A stretch of 64,000 bases of DNA, from assembly GCA_947499005.1 (NCBI GenBank), contig CANMML010000014.1:1-64000 (forward strand), read 5' to 3'. Shown in pieces: positions 45,254 to 55,403 of this stretch. Position 1 is the first letter of the stretch, and each line of letters begins with the position of its first letter. The translations under genes were made by a program, and so were the position numbers. The stretch is from an uncultured Aquimarina sp. GTDB taxonomy: Bacteria; Bacteroidota; Bacteroidia; Flavobacteriales; Flavobacteriaceae. The notes under the pieces are model-generated. The model made no database searches, was not told the origin of the DNA, and worked only from the letters and a program-made list of their open reading frames with translations.

Positions 45254-45357
45254 GAGGCTACTTAAAAAAGTAACCTCTATGAGCTCAAAAATAAATAAGC
45301 ACAATTATGAAAAAAAACTATTCTTTGTTTTTTGTGTTAACTACATTACTTTAAAAT

Positions 45358-46812
45358 TTATTCCCCTAAAGACCAGATAGCAAAACTATTGGCAGGAGCT
45401 TTAATAGTTGTTACTCCGTTAGCATCAGTATTTAATACTTCATTTACATTACCCGAATAGTCTAATAATTGAGCATTTTTCCATTTTGAAGTAACTTCAA
45501 AACTGTTAGCTCTTCTATCAATATTCATGTATAGAATGAGTCCTGGATTAGTCGTTGTGCCTTCACGTTGCATGATGTATTCTTTCTCGGAGACTTTTAA
45601 TGTTTTAATAGCACCTGTAGCTAAGCCATTATAAATGGCAATAAGGTTTTGCAACTTCTTATTTAAAACAGTATTGTCATAGTCACTAATAAAAATACAA
45701 GGGTAACCATCATGTGTTAAGATGTATGCATATGCTAATAATTTATTCGCCAAACTAATACGGTTATTAGGATTTTCATCTTTTTCTGTATCGTGATTTG
45801 CTGTAAAAGTGACAGCCTGTTCAGGATAAATTTTACGTAACATATCACGATCTAAAAAAGTTAAATCTTGATGACGATCTAAGGCTTCATCTAATTTGTA
45901 AAAGCACGCAAAATCAAAGGCAGGAGAGCCAGAGTCTTCTACCCATTTTTTTAGCACTTGACCATTACCATCAAAATTTTCACCCACTGAAAAGCCCCCA
46001 ACTTTATCATTCCAAGCCTTTACATATTTAGGATTAAAACTTTTAACATAATCGAATCGCCATCCATCAAAACCAAAATCTTTTAAAAATTCGGCAAAAG
46101 AATCGTTTCTTTCCCATAACCACTCTCTAACATAAGGTTGGTCGTGACATAAATCTGTTTCGGCAAAAAAGAGGGCTTCTTCATCATTATCATGGATGTC
46201 ATTTGGGTGAAAATGTTCGTTCGTTCTATTGAATTTTCCAGAAGCATTACCATTCATTTCATTAAATAAAGTATACACTTCTTCTCCACCTCTAAAAGGA
46301 TTTTCTTGCTTTCCTCCTCCAGAATTATGTCCCATAACAATATCTGCAATCACTTCAATATTATTTTGATGTGATAAATCAATTAGGCTTTTTAATTCTG
46401 CTTTAGATCCAAAGCGAGTTTCGATAGTTCCGTGTTGTTCAAATTCACCTAAATCAAAATAGTCAGAAGGATCATATCCCATAGAATTGAATCCCGATTG
46501 ACCCTTTGAGGGAGGTGGCAACCAAATTCGATTGATACCATTAGATTTCCAATCTTCAATTTTAGAGCTAATGATATTATACCATTCTCCTTTAGGCTCT
46601 ACGTCCCAATAGAAAGCCTGCATCATAACACCATCATTAGCATTTAGTTGGCTGAGGTTAAGTCTAGAAACTCCACCGGGTGTATTGGGCGATTCTTGAT
46701 CGTTTTGAGGGCTACTGTCGCCATCTCCGCCTTCCGAACAAGAGAAAGCGAAGATTGCTAAACAGCATAACCAAACAAAATTTATTTTTTTAGATTTTAA
46801 AAGCATTTTCAT
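45358..46812 (-). CDS. GH13 alpha-amylase lipoprotein of the sus locus
   Basis: 484 residues. Lipobox FAFSC (Cys25) is followed by an acidic, Gly/Ser-rich tether, consistent with surface anchoring. GH13 motifs: VIADIVMGHNSGG (region I), GWRFDYVKSF with nucleophile Asp254, SVGENFDG with acid Glu278, and TANHDTEKDENP with Asp341. A short C-terminal beta domain follows. It cuts alpha-1,4 bonds of starch at the cell surface, like SusG. It is the last gene of the susC-susD-susE-amylase run, 3 bp after susE. Confidence 0.93.
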   Translation of the reverse strand: MKMLLKSKKINFVWLCCLAIFAFSCSEGGDGDSSPQNDQESPNTPGGVSRLNLSQLNANDGVMMQAFYWDVEPKGEWYNIISSKIEDWKSNGINRIWLPPPSKGQSGFNSMGYDPSDYFDLGEFEQHGTIETRFGSKAELKSLIDLSHQNNIEVIADIVMGHNSGGGKQENPFRGGEEVYTLFNEMNGNASGKFNRTNEHFHPNDIHDNDEEALFFAETDLCHDQPYVREWLWERNDSFAEFLKDFGFDGWRFDYVKSFNPKYVKAWNDKVGGFSVGENFDGNGQVLKKWVEDSGSPAFDFACFYKLDEALDRHQDLTFLDRDMLRKIYPEQAVTFTANHDTEKDENPNNRISLANKLLAYAYILTHDGYPCIFISDYDNTVLNKKLQNLIAIYNGLATGAIKTLKVSEKEYIMQREGTTTNPGLILYMNIDRRANSFEVTSKWKNAQLLDYSGNVNEVLNTDANGVTTIKAPANSFAIWSLGE

Positions 46813-46815
46813 GTC

Positions 46816-47919
46816 TTAGTTTTGTGTAATTCCAGTGGTAGCCTTACCATCGATACCTATTCCTAGGGAGATCGTATAGTTCCCTGCTGAAACGGCAAAG
46901 TTTCCATCACCTGTATCGGCAGCTACAGCTTCATCACCAGAATCACCTACATTAAATTTCCAGTCTTCATCAGCTCCAAAGATGGCATTACTAGTGTTTT
47001 TACTACGAAGTTTCATTTCTCCATCTACAAGAGTAGTAGTAATAGTGTATTGATTTGCATCAAAATCATAAGTCATTGCGGTTTCACCATCCCATCCAAG
47101 CGGAGTTGCAGCACCTATGATTCCCCAATCCATTCGTATAATTTGGTAAGCTAGATTATCAATATCTACTTGAACATAGTACAAGCCAGCGACACCTGGT
47201 TTTACATCACTACTACCACCATCATTAGTGATATTACCATCTTGTGCACCATCAATAGTTCCGTAATTTCCGTCTAGAGTTCCCCAATCTGCTGCTGCAC
47301 TTATAAATTTGAATCCATCATCAGCTCCAAGTTTGATATACCCTTCAAAAATTTGTGTACTTCCATCTCCAATGTAATTCATTTGGAAAGCCTCAGTTGG
47401 CGTCCATGCATTTCTTCCATAATAAGCTTGAAATGCTCCTACTAAGAATAATTCTGGAGCTTTATTCGTATAAGGTGTAGCAAAGTATGTGATCGCATCA
47501 CTAAACTGAGCGATACTTCCTGTAGATCCGATAGCTGAAATAACGCGCGCTTCAACAGCTCCTTCAATACCAGGTTCTAAACCTGCCTGAATTACTGCGG
47601 CATTGAATTCTTCAACAGTCCATGTAACGAATGTTTCTGTGGTAGAGGCAGCATTAAAAGGAGTCGCAAATTCAGTTCCTGCAGCTGCTAATTCTACCGT
47701 GTATGTAATTGGTGTTGGAGAGTCAATTTCTGCTTTTTCCCACACAAGAGTTAAAGCTTTAGTTCCTTCCAAATCCTTATTTAATGTGATGCTTTCTGAT
47801 CCCGTTAAAATAGTAGGAGCAGTACCTCCATTTTCAGTAAATTGAATGTCATCGCTTTCTTCGCAACCTATACATAGGATGGTAAAAGCTAATAAAATAT
47901 ATGCAAATAATTGTTTCAT
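46816..47919 (-). CDS. susE: SusE/SusF-like outer-membrane starch-binding lipoprotein
   Basis: 367 residues. Lipobox LCIGC (Cys19) is followed by EESDD. An N-terminal Ig-like SusE domain (ILTGSESITLNKDLEGTKALTLVWEKA) leads to two carbohydrate-binding modules (around 160-260 and 265-360). The modules contain Trp-rich stretches such as WTPTEAFQMNY, ADWGTLDGNYG, MDWGIIGAATPLGWDG and ADEDWKFNVG. It binds starch at the cell surface and presents it to the SusCD importer and the amylase. The symbol is by family; individual SusE/SusF naming is not certain. A strong hairpin separates it from susD. Confidence 0.88.
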   Translation of the reverse strand: MKQLFAYILLAFTILCIGCEESDDIQFTENGGTAPTILTGSESITLNKDLEGTKALTLVWEKAEIDSPTPITYTVELAAAGTEFATPFNAASTTETFVTWTVEEFNAAVIQAGLEPGIEGAVEARVISAIGSTGSIAQFSDAITYFATPYTNKAPELFLVGAFQAYYGRNAWTPTEAFQMNYIGDGSTQIFEGYIKLGADDGFKFISAAADWGTLDGNYGTIDGAQDGNITNDGGSSDVKPGVAGLYYVQVDIDNLAYQIIRMDWGIIGAATPLGWDGETAMTYDFDANQYTITTTLVDGEMKLRSKNTSNAIFGADEDWKFNVGDSGDEAVAADTGDGNFAVSAGNYTISLGIGIDGKATTGITQN

Positions 47920-48009
47920 GATTTCTACAATTTTGATTAGATATTATTTTGTTAGTAAATCGTATAAGTAATTTAGAGTGTGTTTTTCTCGTTGAGTTTA
48001 GGCAAGGGA

Positions 48010-48073
48010 TACCCGTTACTTGTTTTGTTAGGAGTATTCTAGGAATAACGTACTAAACAAAACAAGTTGGGTA
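48010..48073 (-). promoter_or_regulatory. Intercistronic stem-loop between susD and susE
   Basis: acttgttttgtt pairs perfectly with aacaaaacaagt (48018-48029 and 48056-48067). The stem is extended by taccc/gggta, with a small inner hairpin tattc-tag-gaata. No T run follows on the minus strand, so it is not a classic terminator. It may act as an RNA stability or processing element that sets higher susCD than susE expression. Confidence 0.55.
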
Positions 48074-48103
48074 TAGTGCTAAAAACACTACTACTATTTA
48101 TTA

Positions 48104-49804
48104 TTAATATTCGTCTGAGTTTTGTCTTAAATTAGGATTCAATGCTAGTTGAGTAGCAGGAATTGGCATTAAGTTTCTAAAAGTATCAGTGGTCTGTCCT
48201 TCGGGAATATTTTCTCCTCCTTTAAATGGCCATATACCATTTTCGGTAAATTGTCTATTGCGAATTAAATCTGTTCTGCGATGTGCCTCCCAATATAATT
48301 CTCTCGCACGTTCGTCCAATACAAAGTCTTCCGTAAGGTCGCTTGCAGCAATATTAAAAGAACTAGAACCTTCATGAGCTCGTTCTCTTAATTGATTAAT
48401 ATAACCAACCGCAGTACCTATATCACCAGAAGTTCCTTTTAAAGTAGCTTCAGCATACATTAAGTAAACATCAGCTAGGCGGAACATTGGGAAATCTGTA
48501 TCGGGATGATTATCAGGATCCGAACCTACTTGTCCTGTGCTGCTGATGTTCGTATACTTACTAATCGCATATCCATCATTGAAAGCACCTATATTTTCGA
48601 TTTCTAGATTTTGACCAGGTGTATGAGCAATTAAACGTTTATCATTCCAAATTTCTTGGAAACCTAGTGATATAGGATTACCATCTTCACCTAATACAAT
48701 GTTCCCAGTATCATCGCGTTGAAATACTTCTTCTTGATTGACTGGCGTTCCAAATTGATTGATCAAAGCACTCGTAGTTCGAAGGCCAAACCATCCACCA
48801 TTGATTCCAAAATCGGCTCTTGGGTTCATATTCCCACCAACAGCGGCATGTACAATAAAAGTAGTACCTCCAAAAGATTGCGTATTGATTCCATCAAAAG
48901 GAATCGTGAAAATTACTTCTTCTTCAGCTCCATTAGTGTCATTATCAGCGATAAATAAATAGCTATAGGGTACAGCAGGAATCGAATATCCTGCATTAAT
49001 GATATTGTTACAATAGGTAATACAATCATTGTAGCGATTTCCAGCTCCGTATACTTCAGCATTTAAATATAATTTTGCCAATAACATCCATACAGCTCCT
49101 CTATCTGCTCTTCCATATTCGTTACTTCTAGCCCCTGCGATATCATCTTCAATATCCAATAATTCCGACTCGATATAAGCAAATAAATCAGCTTGATTTG
49201 TTTGAGGAGGTAAAAAACCAGCCGTAGGATCATTCTCAGTTACAAAAGTTGGAGTTCCATATAAATCCAACGCATGCCAGTAACTCAATGCTCGTAAAAA
49301 ACGCGCTTCAGCTCTAAATTCGGCAATAGTTTCAGCATCAGCTCCACTAATTCCTTTTCCACTAACGACACCTGGATCTGCTTCTCTTAAAAAGGCATTA
49401 ATACTTGCGATTTGAAAAAAGATACGGTCATACATGGTACGAATAAATTCGTTACCTGCTGTCCAGTTTTGGGAATGTAGATCACGTAAAGTACCGTCAT
49501 TCCAAGCAATAACTGCTTCGTCGGTAGTTAACTCTTGCATTTTCCAATACAAACGCAGATAGTTAGAAAATCCTTCATCTAAGCCTTGTAAATCGGGTAA
49601 GCCAGAAGGGCCACGTTGTCCACTTAATGAAATGCCAGCATAAAGCTTGGCCACACCACTTTGATAACCATCTAGGTTAATAAATACTCTTTCACTTGTA
49701 ATCCTTTCATCTTCAGGAGTCAAGTTTAAATCATCTTCACATGAAACTAAGGTTAAGCTAACACCTAGTACAATGCTTACGTATTTTATTAATTTAAAAA
49801 ACAT
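48104..49804 (-). CDS. susD: SusD-like starch-binding outer-membrane lipoprotein
   Basis: 566 residues. Lipobox LTLVSC (Cys22) is followed by EDDLNLTPE. The SusD/RagB TPR-like fold is visible in the helix pairs (AETIAEFRAEARFLRALSYWHALDLYG; AVWMLLAKLYLNAEVYG) and in the C-terminal FVLDERARELYWEAHRRTDLIRNRQF with LMPIPATQLALNPNLRQN. SusD caps the SusC porin and captures malto-oligosaccharides. It directly follows susC (13 bp). Starch specificity comes from the amylases around it. Confidence 0.95.
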   Translation of the reverse strand: MFFKLIKYVSIVLGVSLTLVSCEDDLNLTPEDERITSERVFINLDGYQSGVAKLYAGISLSGQRGPSGLPDLQGLDEGFSNYLRLYWKMQELTTDEAVIAWNDGTLRDLHSQNWTAGNEFIRTMYDRIFFQIASINAFLREADPGVVSGKGISGADAETIAEFRAEARFLRALSYWHALDLYGTPTFVTENDPTAGFLPPQTNQADLFAYIESELLDIEDDIAGARSNEYGRADRGAVWMLLAKLYLNAEVYGAGNRYNDCITYCNNIINAGYSIPAVPYSYLFIADNDTNGAEEEVIFTIPFDGINTQSFGGTTFIVHAAVGGNMNPRADFGINGGWFGLRTTSALINQFGTPVNQEEVFQRDDTGNIVLGEDGNPISLGFQEIWNDKRLIAHTPGQNLEIENIGAFNDGYAISKYTNISSTGQVGSDPDNHPDTDFPMFRLADVYLMYAEATLKGTSGDIGTAVGYINQLRERAHEGSSSFNIAASDLTEDFVLDERARELYWEAHRRTDLIRNRQFTENGIWPFKGGENIPEGQTTDTFRNLMPIPATQLALNPNLRQNSDEY

Positions 49805-49816
49805 AACTCGTCTTTT

Positions 49817-52783
49817 TTAAAATTTCATATTAACTCCAAGAACCAAGGAAGTTTGTCTTGGGTAAAACTTATCATCAATTCCTTCTCGCGCTCCACCAAC
49901 AGCATCGGTAACGAAAAGTTCTGGGTCAATTCCACTATAATCCGTTATAGTAAACAAGTTATTTGCTGTCAACGTAAAACGCCATCTTAATTTTTCCTTT
50001 TGCAAATTATATCCTAAGGTGATATTGTCTAATCGAACAAAATCTGCTTTTTCTAAATAGTAATCAGAAAAGAACTGAGCGGCTTGGAAATTAGAGTTTC
50101 TAATGTCTGTTGTAGTATTTTCAATAAAGTCACCACTAGTGATCAGCGCATTAGAAACATTTCCTAAGAAGGATTGCACATTATTATAATTATAGGCACC
50201 GAAATTCCCTCGTAATGTGAAATTTAGATCTACATTTTTGTACTCAAACGTTGATGTAAATCCTGCTAAGAAATCAGGAGTAGCATCTTTTGAGGCTATA
50301 CGATCTGCTTCAGAAATTTGATTATCACCATTTACATCTACATAGGCTCCTTCTATAGGTCTTCCATTGTCATCATAAATTTGACGGAAAGTAAAGAAGG
50401 TCGTCGGATCAAATCCTGGTTGGAATATTTGTATTGTATTACCAGTCCCACCAGCTATTCCTCCTTGGGGAATAAAGAAATCGTCATCATCTGATAAATT
50501 TAGTTTTGTGATTTCACGATCTTGATATGTTAAATTGAAACCAGCATTCCATTTGAAGTTTTCGTTTCTAATAATATCAGCATTGATTCCGAATTCAACA
50601 CCTTCACTCTTGGTACTCGCAGCATTTACAATCAAGAAATCTGATGTCGTTGTTCCAGCCGGGGCAGGTAATAATGATAATAAATCATCAGTTTCTTTCT
50701 TGTAGTATTCAACACTACCCGTAATTCGATTGTCAAATAAACCAAAGTCTAAACCATAATTGATGGTTTCTGTTTCTTCCCACTTTAAATCTCTATTGGT
50801 TGCCTCAATACGTGCTGTTGGCACAAAATTATTTCCAAATTGAACTGAAGCACCAGGCTCAGAGTTTACAATAAGAGGTAGAAAAGGTAAATCGTTACTA
50901 AAAACATCACGAGTCAATTCTTGTTGCCCAGTAATACCCCAACCAGCACGAAGCTTTAATTGAGAAATTACTTTTGAATCTTTAAGAAACTTTTCATTGT
51001 GTAATTTCCAACCTAGAGAGGCACCAGGAAAAATACCCACACGATTGTCTTCACTAAATCTTGAGGATAAATCACGTCTTACAGAACCAGAGATCAAATA
51101 CTTGCTAGCAATATTAAAGCTTGCTCTTCCCAAATATCCTATAAGTCTATTCCTTCTGATAATAGGAGCTTCGTCTACCAATTCGCCATTATTAGTACGT
51201 GTCGTAAAATTAGATTCAAAAAAATCCTGATAGGAATAACCAGCAGTTACATCCATTACTGTGTTGATTGGATTGATTTTCTTCTTATAGTTAAAGAAGA
51301 AATCCAATAATTGGTTACGGTTGATACCATTGTAAAATCTAAGATTGTCAAAGTTGTTTTTAAATAATCCCGAATTCCCAGGTTGGAACTGCCTTCCATC
51401 TTTTGCTTCTGCATAATCAAAACCTGTATTTAAGGTGAAGCGAAGTCCAGGGACATAAGGGATTTTATAATCTATGTTCAAGTTGGTGATGCTTCGAATA
51501 CCTTCTACTCTGTTGTCATCTAGTTGTAGAATTCCAAGAGGATTACCAGGGGCGTTTACTTCAATATTTCCATCCGAATCTCTTTCTTCGAAAAAGTTTC
51601 CGTTAGCATCAAAAACAGGATTCGTAGGGTTGAATCTTAAAGCAGATGATATTGCATCGTTGTTTGCAAATCGATTTCTAGAGAAACTGTTTTTAGAAGT
51701 TAAGGTTAACTTCAAATCATTGTTTAATAAGAATTGGTTTACTGCGAGGTTCCAAGCACTACGTTTGTATTCATCATTTAACAAAGCTCCACGTTGGATA
51801 TTGGTATTTGAATTCAAACGAAATGTAGTATTCTTCCACCCTTTAGATACTGTAGCATCATAAATAACACCTCTACTATTTTGAAAGATTTCATCTTGCC
51901 AGTTGGTGTTAGCTCCTCTTAAAAATTGTTCTGGATTTCCACCTGCCGACGCTGCGAATTCATTTACAAATTGAGTATAGGCATTTCCATCTAACACATC
52001 AATTTCGTTAGTATTCAATCCATAAGACCCTTTTACATCTACATCCAATTTCCATCCCGTATTTCGGTCTGCCTTTTTGGTAGTAATTAAAATTACCCCA
52101 TTAGAACCACGAGATCCATAAATAGCTGTTGCTGCAGCGTCTTTAAGAATTACAAAATCCTGAATCTCCCTAGGATTAATCGCATTCAAGGGATTTCTAG
52201 AACCTTGAAGATTACGATCTTGCTCTAAAGGGATTCCATCGACTACAATTAATGGATCACTACTCGCATTTAAAGAAGACCCTTGTCGAATGCGAATTTG
52301 TGACCCCGCACCAGGTGCACCACCAGCTGAGGTTACTCTAACCCCAGGTGTTTTAGCAGCAATCAGTTGCTCGGGAGAAGTAATAGCTCCTTGGTTAAAA
52401 TCTTTTTCTGATACTTTAGCTACAGCAGCGGTAACATCTTCTTTGGTGGCAGAACCATACCCAATCAGTACGACTTCTTGTAGAGAAGAATCATCTACCT
52501 CCATGGCAATACTAAGATTAGGTTGCCCAATATACTCGATTTCTTGTGTGCGATATCCGATATATGAAAACGTAAGAATGTCGTCTAGCTCAACTTTTTC
52601 TAGAATAAAGTTTCCATCAAAATCGGTTACAGTACCCAATCCCTTTTTTTCAACAGTGATGTTGACACCGGGTAGAGACTCATTTGATTGAGAATCTATG
52701 ACAGTACCTTTAACGCTACTTTGACCCAAGGCTAGAATTGGTATAAAGCACAAAAGATATTTTAGTTGTTTAAATAGTTGCAT
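49817..52783 (-). CDS. susC: SusC-like TonB-dependent outer-membrane transporter
   Basis: 988 residues. After the signal peptide lies a carboxypeptidase-like regulatory domain ([44 protein letters not shown]). The plug follows with the SusC/RagA signature ([58 protein letters not shown], given here in family terms at about 180-240), then the 22-strand barrel ending in [16 protein letters not shown]. It imports malto-oligosaccharides with energy from TonB. It is the first gene of the operon; promoter at 52908-52938. Confidence 0.96.
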   Translation of the reverse strand: [988 protein letters not shown]

Positions 52784-52907
52784 GATAAGTAATATTAAAT
52801 CATTAGAAAGAATATTCGAAATATCCTTTTATCAATTAATAGAGGAGACTTTTAATTGATTAATAACAAAAGAGAATCTTTGAGCTTATACTTTTACTTT
52901 CTGATCC

Positions 52908-52938
52908 CAAAATTATACAAAAAGGTTTTCGCTACCAA
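52908..52938 (-). promoter_or_regulatory. susC promoter
   Basis: TAATTTTG (-7, 52908-52915) and TTG (52936-52938) are 20 bp apart on the minus strand, an exact Bacteroidota promoter layout. The leader is about 115 nt. A gttttcgctac half-site (52925-52935) lies between the two boxes and is matched in inverse by gtaacgaaaac at 52958-52968. Confidence 0.65.
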
Positions 52939-52962
52939 CCTGTGTATTGATAAAAATGTAAC

Positions 52963-52976
52963 GAAAACGATTGAAT
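52963..52976. promoter_or_regulatory. Putative LacI-type operator upstream of susC
   Basis: gaaaacgattgaat differs by one base from the 22317-22330 site and shares the centre of the palindrome before the secreted amylase (57711-57722). It lies in the 451-bp space between divergent susC and lacI. The same space also contains an acaccc/gggtgt hairpin at 53126-53145. Confidence 0.45.
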
Positions 52977-53234
52977 GTTGATAAGAAATATTAATTTGAT
53001 TAAAAAACCAATGATTTTAATAGGAATATGGTAGAATTTTAAGAAATTGTATCAGGTATCAGGTAGGAAGATGATTTGGATAAGATAGAAATCTTACAAA
53101 GTATTAGATGCTTCTATTTTACGTCACACCCGAGAAATAGGGTGTCTCCTAAAGTGAGCCCTAAAGCGTCAATGTATTATAATCAACTTTAAATACAGAT
53201 AACGGACAACTGTCAACCAACAACTAAAAAAAGA

Positions 53235-54257
53235 ATGAAACAAAAAATAACTTTAAAACATATTGCTCGAGAATTAGATATTTCGGTCTCTACAGTGTCA
53301 AAAGCGTTGAAAGGGAATAAAGAGATCAGTGAAGATACTCGGTTGAAAGTTAGAGCATTTGCAAAGCTACATAACTATAAACCTAACAATATTGCTTTAA
53401 GTCTAAAGAATCGAAAGACCAAAACGATCGCTGTCATTATTCCAGAAATTTTACATCATTTCTTTGCGAAAGTAATTAAAGGAATTGAGCGTATTGCTAA
53501 TGATAGTGGGTATCAAGTGATTATTTGTTCTTCTAACAATTCGTTTGATAAGGAAGTCATTAATCTTGAAATGCTAGCCAGTGGTAGTGCCGATGGATTC
53601 ATTTTATCTGTAGCCAAAGAAACCCTTCAAAATCAAGATTATCATCATATTACCGAAACCATAGACCAAGGGATGCCTGTAGTACTATTTGACCGCGTTG
53701 CCGATGGAATTTTCTGTGATAAAATTATCGTAGATGATATTCGAGGAGGGCAAGAAGCAGTTACCCATTTATTATCTATTGGATGTAGAAAAATTGCGCT
53801 CATTACTACTGTAGATTATATAAGTGTAGGTAAGCTAAGGACCATGGGATATGAAAGAGCTTTAAGGGCTTATGACCTAAACATAGATCCTGATTTAGTT
53901 TTAAAAATAGAAGATATAGAACATTGCGAAGAACAAATACTAGAGTTTCTAAAAGATAAAGACTATGACGGAATTTTTGCAGTGAATGAACTTTTTGCAG
54001 TACTTTCAACTAAAGCGGTTCATTTAAAAGGATTAACCATTCCTAAAGATGTAGCCATTGTTAGCTTTTCTGACGGGGTATTATCCAAGCATAGTATTCC
54101 TAGTTTAACGACCATAAGTCAACATGGAGAACAGATGGGGGTTAAAGCCGCCGAATTGTTGATTCATAAATTAGAAAATCAATTGGAAGGTCACGAGGAA
54201 TACAAAACGATTGTTATCGATACAGAGTTGATACAACGAGAGTCTACTAGGAGGTAG
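53235..54257 (+). CDS. LacI-family transcriptional regulator of the starch locus
   Basis: 340 residues. N-terminal DNA-binding domain ITLKHIARELDISVSTVSKALKGNKEISEDTRLKVRAFAK with the hinge helix at about 50-57, followed by a periplasmic-binding-protein-like ligand domain (AVIIPEILHHFFAKVIKGIE; VVLFDRVADGIFCDKIIVDD; VAIVSFSDGVLSKHSIPSLTTISQ). It is divergent from susC and upstream of the secreted amylase. CG-centred palindromes near both promoters are its likely sites. Its ligand is probably maltose or an oligosaccharide, by context only. Confidence 0.93.
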   Translation: MKQKITLKHIARELDISVSTVSKALKGNKEISEDTRLKVRAFAKLHNYKPNNIALSLKNRKTKTIAVIIPEILHHFFAKVIKGIERIANDSGYQVIICSSNNSFDKEVINLEMLASGSADGFILSVAKETLQNQDYHHITETIDQGMPVVLFDRVADGIFCDKIIVDDIRGGQEAVTHLLSIGCRKIALITTVDYISVGKLRTMGYERALRAYDLNIDPDLVLKIEDIEHCEEQILEFLKDKDYDGIFAVNELFAVLSTKAVHLKGLTIPKDVAIVSFSDGVLSKHSIPSLTTISQHGEQMGVKAAELLIHKLENQLEGHEEYKTIVIDTELIQRESTRR

Positions 54258-54329
54258 GATTAGTTTTGTGTTTGATTGTTAGTCTATTGTGTATATTTGG
54301 TTGTTATGTATAATTAAATCCAAACCAAT

Positions 54330-55232
54330 ATGATGGAATCTGAAAAACAAGAATTAGACTCTAGAAAAGAGGAATATCAGAAGAAACGTTACAAAGAGAA
54401 TTTGAATATTCGAATTGAAATGATAATTTGGATTCTAATTGCTGGTATTGTAGGTTGGAAATTATATTATAATGCAGTTAAACAAGAATATTTTAATCAA
54501 AATGATTTAATCAACATAATTCTGGTCAGTTCAATGGTAATAATATTACCTATTTTATCGAGAACTATATTCGGAGTTCTACCTCTTCAATTCTTAAGGA
54601 AATTATCAGAACCAGAAACAAAAAGTTTTTCTGATAACCTTAATGACCACAAAATCAAATCTCTTGACAATTCTGATAGTAAAATTAAAGAAGATGAGTA
54701 TAAGTACTTTAATCCTGAAGAATATTTAATTAGTTTAAGTGTTTCATCAGATAAATTATCGAAAAAATTATTCACTAGGTCTTCTTCATATTTATTTATA
54801 GGTAGCATTATTGCAATAATCGGAATCGTTTATTTTTCATATCAATCAATAGAAATCGTACAATTATCTAAACCAAACTGGGAAATGTTAATACAATTTC
54901 TACCTAGGTTTGGGGCTTTATTCTTTATTGAATTTGTTGCTTTCTTTTTTTTGAAACAATACAGAATAACAATGGACGACTTTAAATATTATGAATCAAT
55001 TAAACGTCAAAGAGAATCCAATTTAGTCATATTAAAACTACAAACTGATTCTGAATATAATAAAGACAAAGTAAAGTCAGACTTACTGATTAAAAATTTA
55101 GATTTATTCAGTAATCCAACTTTACTTAAAGAAAATGAAAGTACTGAATTTATTGAAAATAGAAAGTTTTCTAATGAAGAGTTGAATATTCTGAATAATA
55201 TAATTGAACAAATAAGTAAAGTAAAAAAATAA
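54330..55232 (+). CDS. Membrane protein with cytoplasmic charged tails, unknown
   Basis: 300 residues. Four hydrophobic helices (about 31-49, 62-79, 151-170, 186-206) lie between a charged N-terminus and a long charged C-terminal tail (about 215-300) with helical character. No known domain was recognised. It is the first gene of an accessory group that splits lacI from the secreted amylase. It starts 72 bp after the lacI stop. An inverse copy of the repeats described at 56353 and 57507 overlaps its stop. Function unknown. Confidence 0.65.
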   Translation: MMESEKQELDSRKEEYQKKRYKENLNIRIEMIIWILIAGIVGWKLYYNAVKQEYFNQNDLINIILVSSMVIILPILSRTIFGVLPLQFLRKLSEPETKSFSDNLNDHKIKSLDNSDSKIKEDEYKYFNPEEYLISLSVSSDKLSKKLFTRSSSYLFIGSIIAIIGIVYFSYQSIEIVQLSKPNWEMLIQFLPRFGALFFIEFVAFFFLKQYRITMDDFKYYESIKRQRESNLVILKLQTDSEYNKDKVKSDLLIKNLDLFSNPTLLKENESTEFIENRKFSNEELNILNNIIEQISKVKK

Positions 55233-55262
55233 CGATGCGCAGCATAAGCTTTGGACTCAAAA
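55230..55262. repeat. Degenerate island repeat, inverted copy
   Basis: taacgatgcgcagcataagc and the following ctttgg align with the reverse complement of the 56353-56412 repeat, where gcatcgtta (56388-56396) is its exact inverse. It marks the boundary between the membrane protein and the Fic gene. Confidence 0.35.
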
Positions 55263-55403
55263 AGTACAAGACTTACATAATCTTCGTAATAGTATTCATA
55301 ATCATAAAACTAATAATGAGAAACATCAGATGAAAAACACAAATTATGCTTCATTATAAACTCAAAGATATTATTTTTGATACTATCAAATGATACTATC
55401 ATC

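Noticed and set aside
45253-45278. Hairpin after the DUF2147 gene as part of a repeat family with 5166-5193
   Set aside because: The two hairpins look alike (agagg.tactt stems) but are short and AT-rich; similarity may be chance, so no repeat family is claimed.
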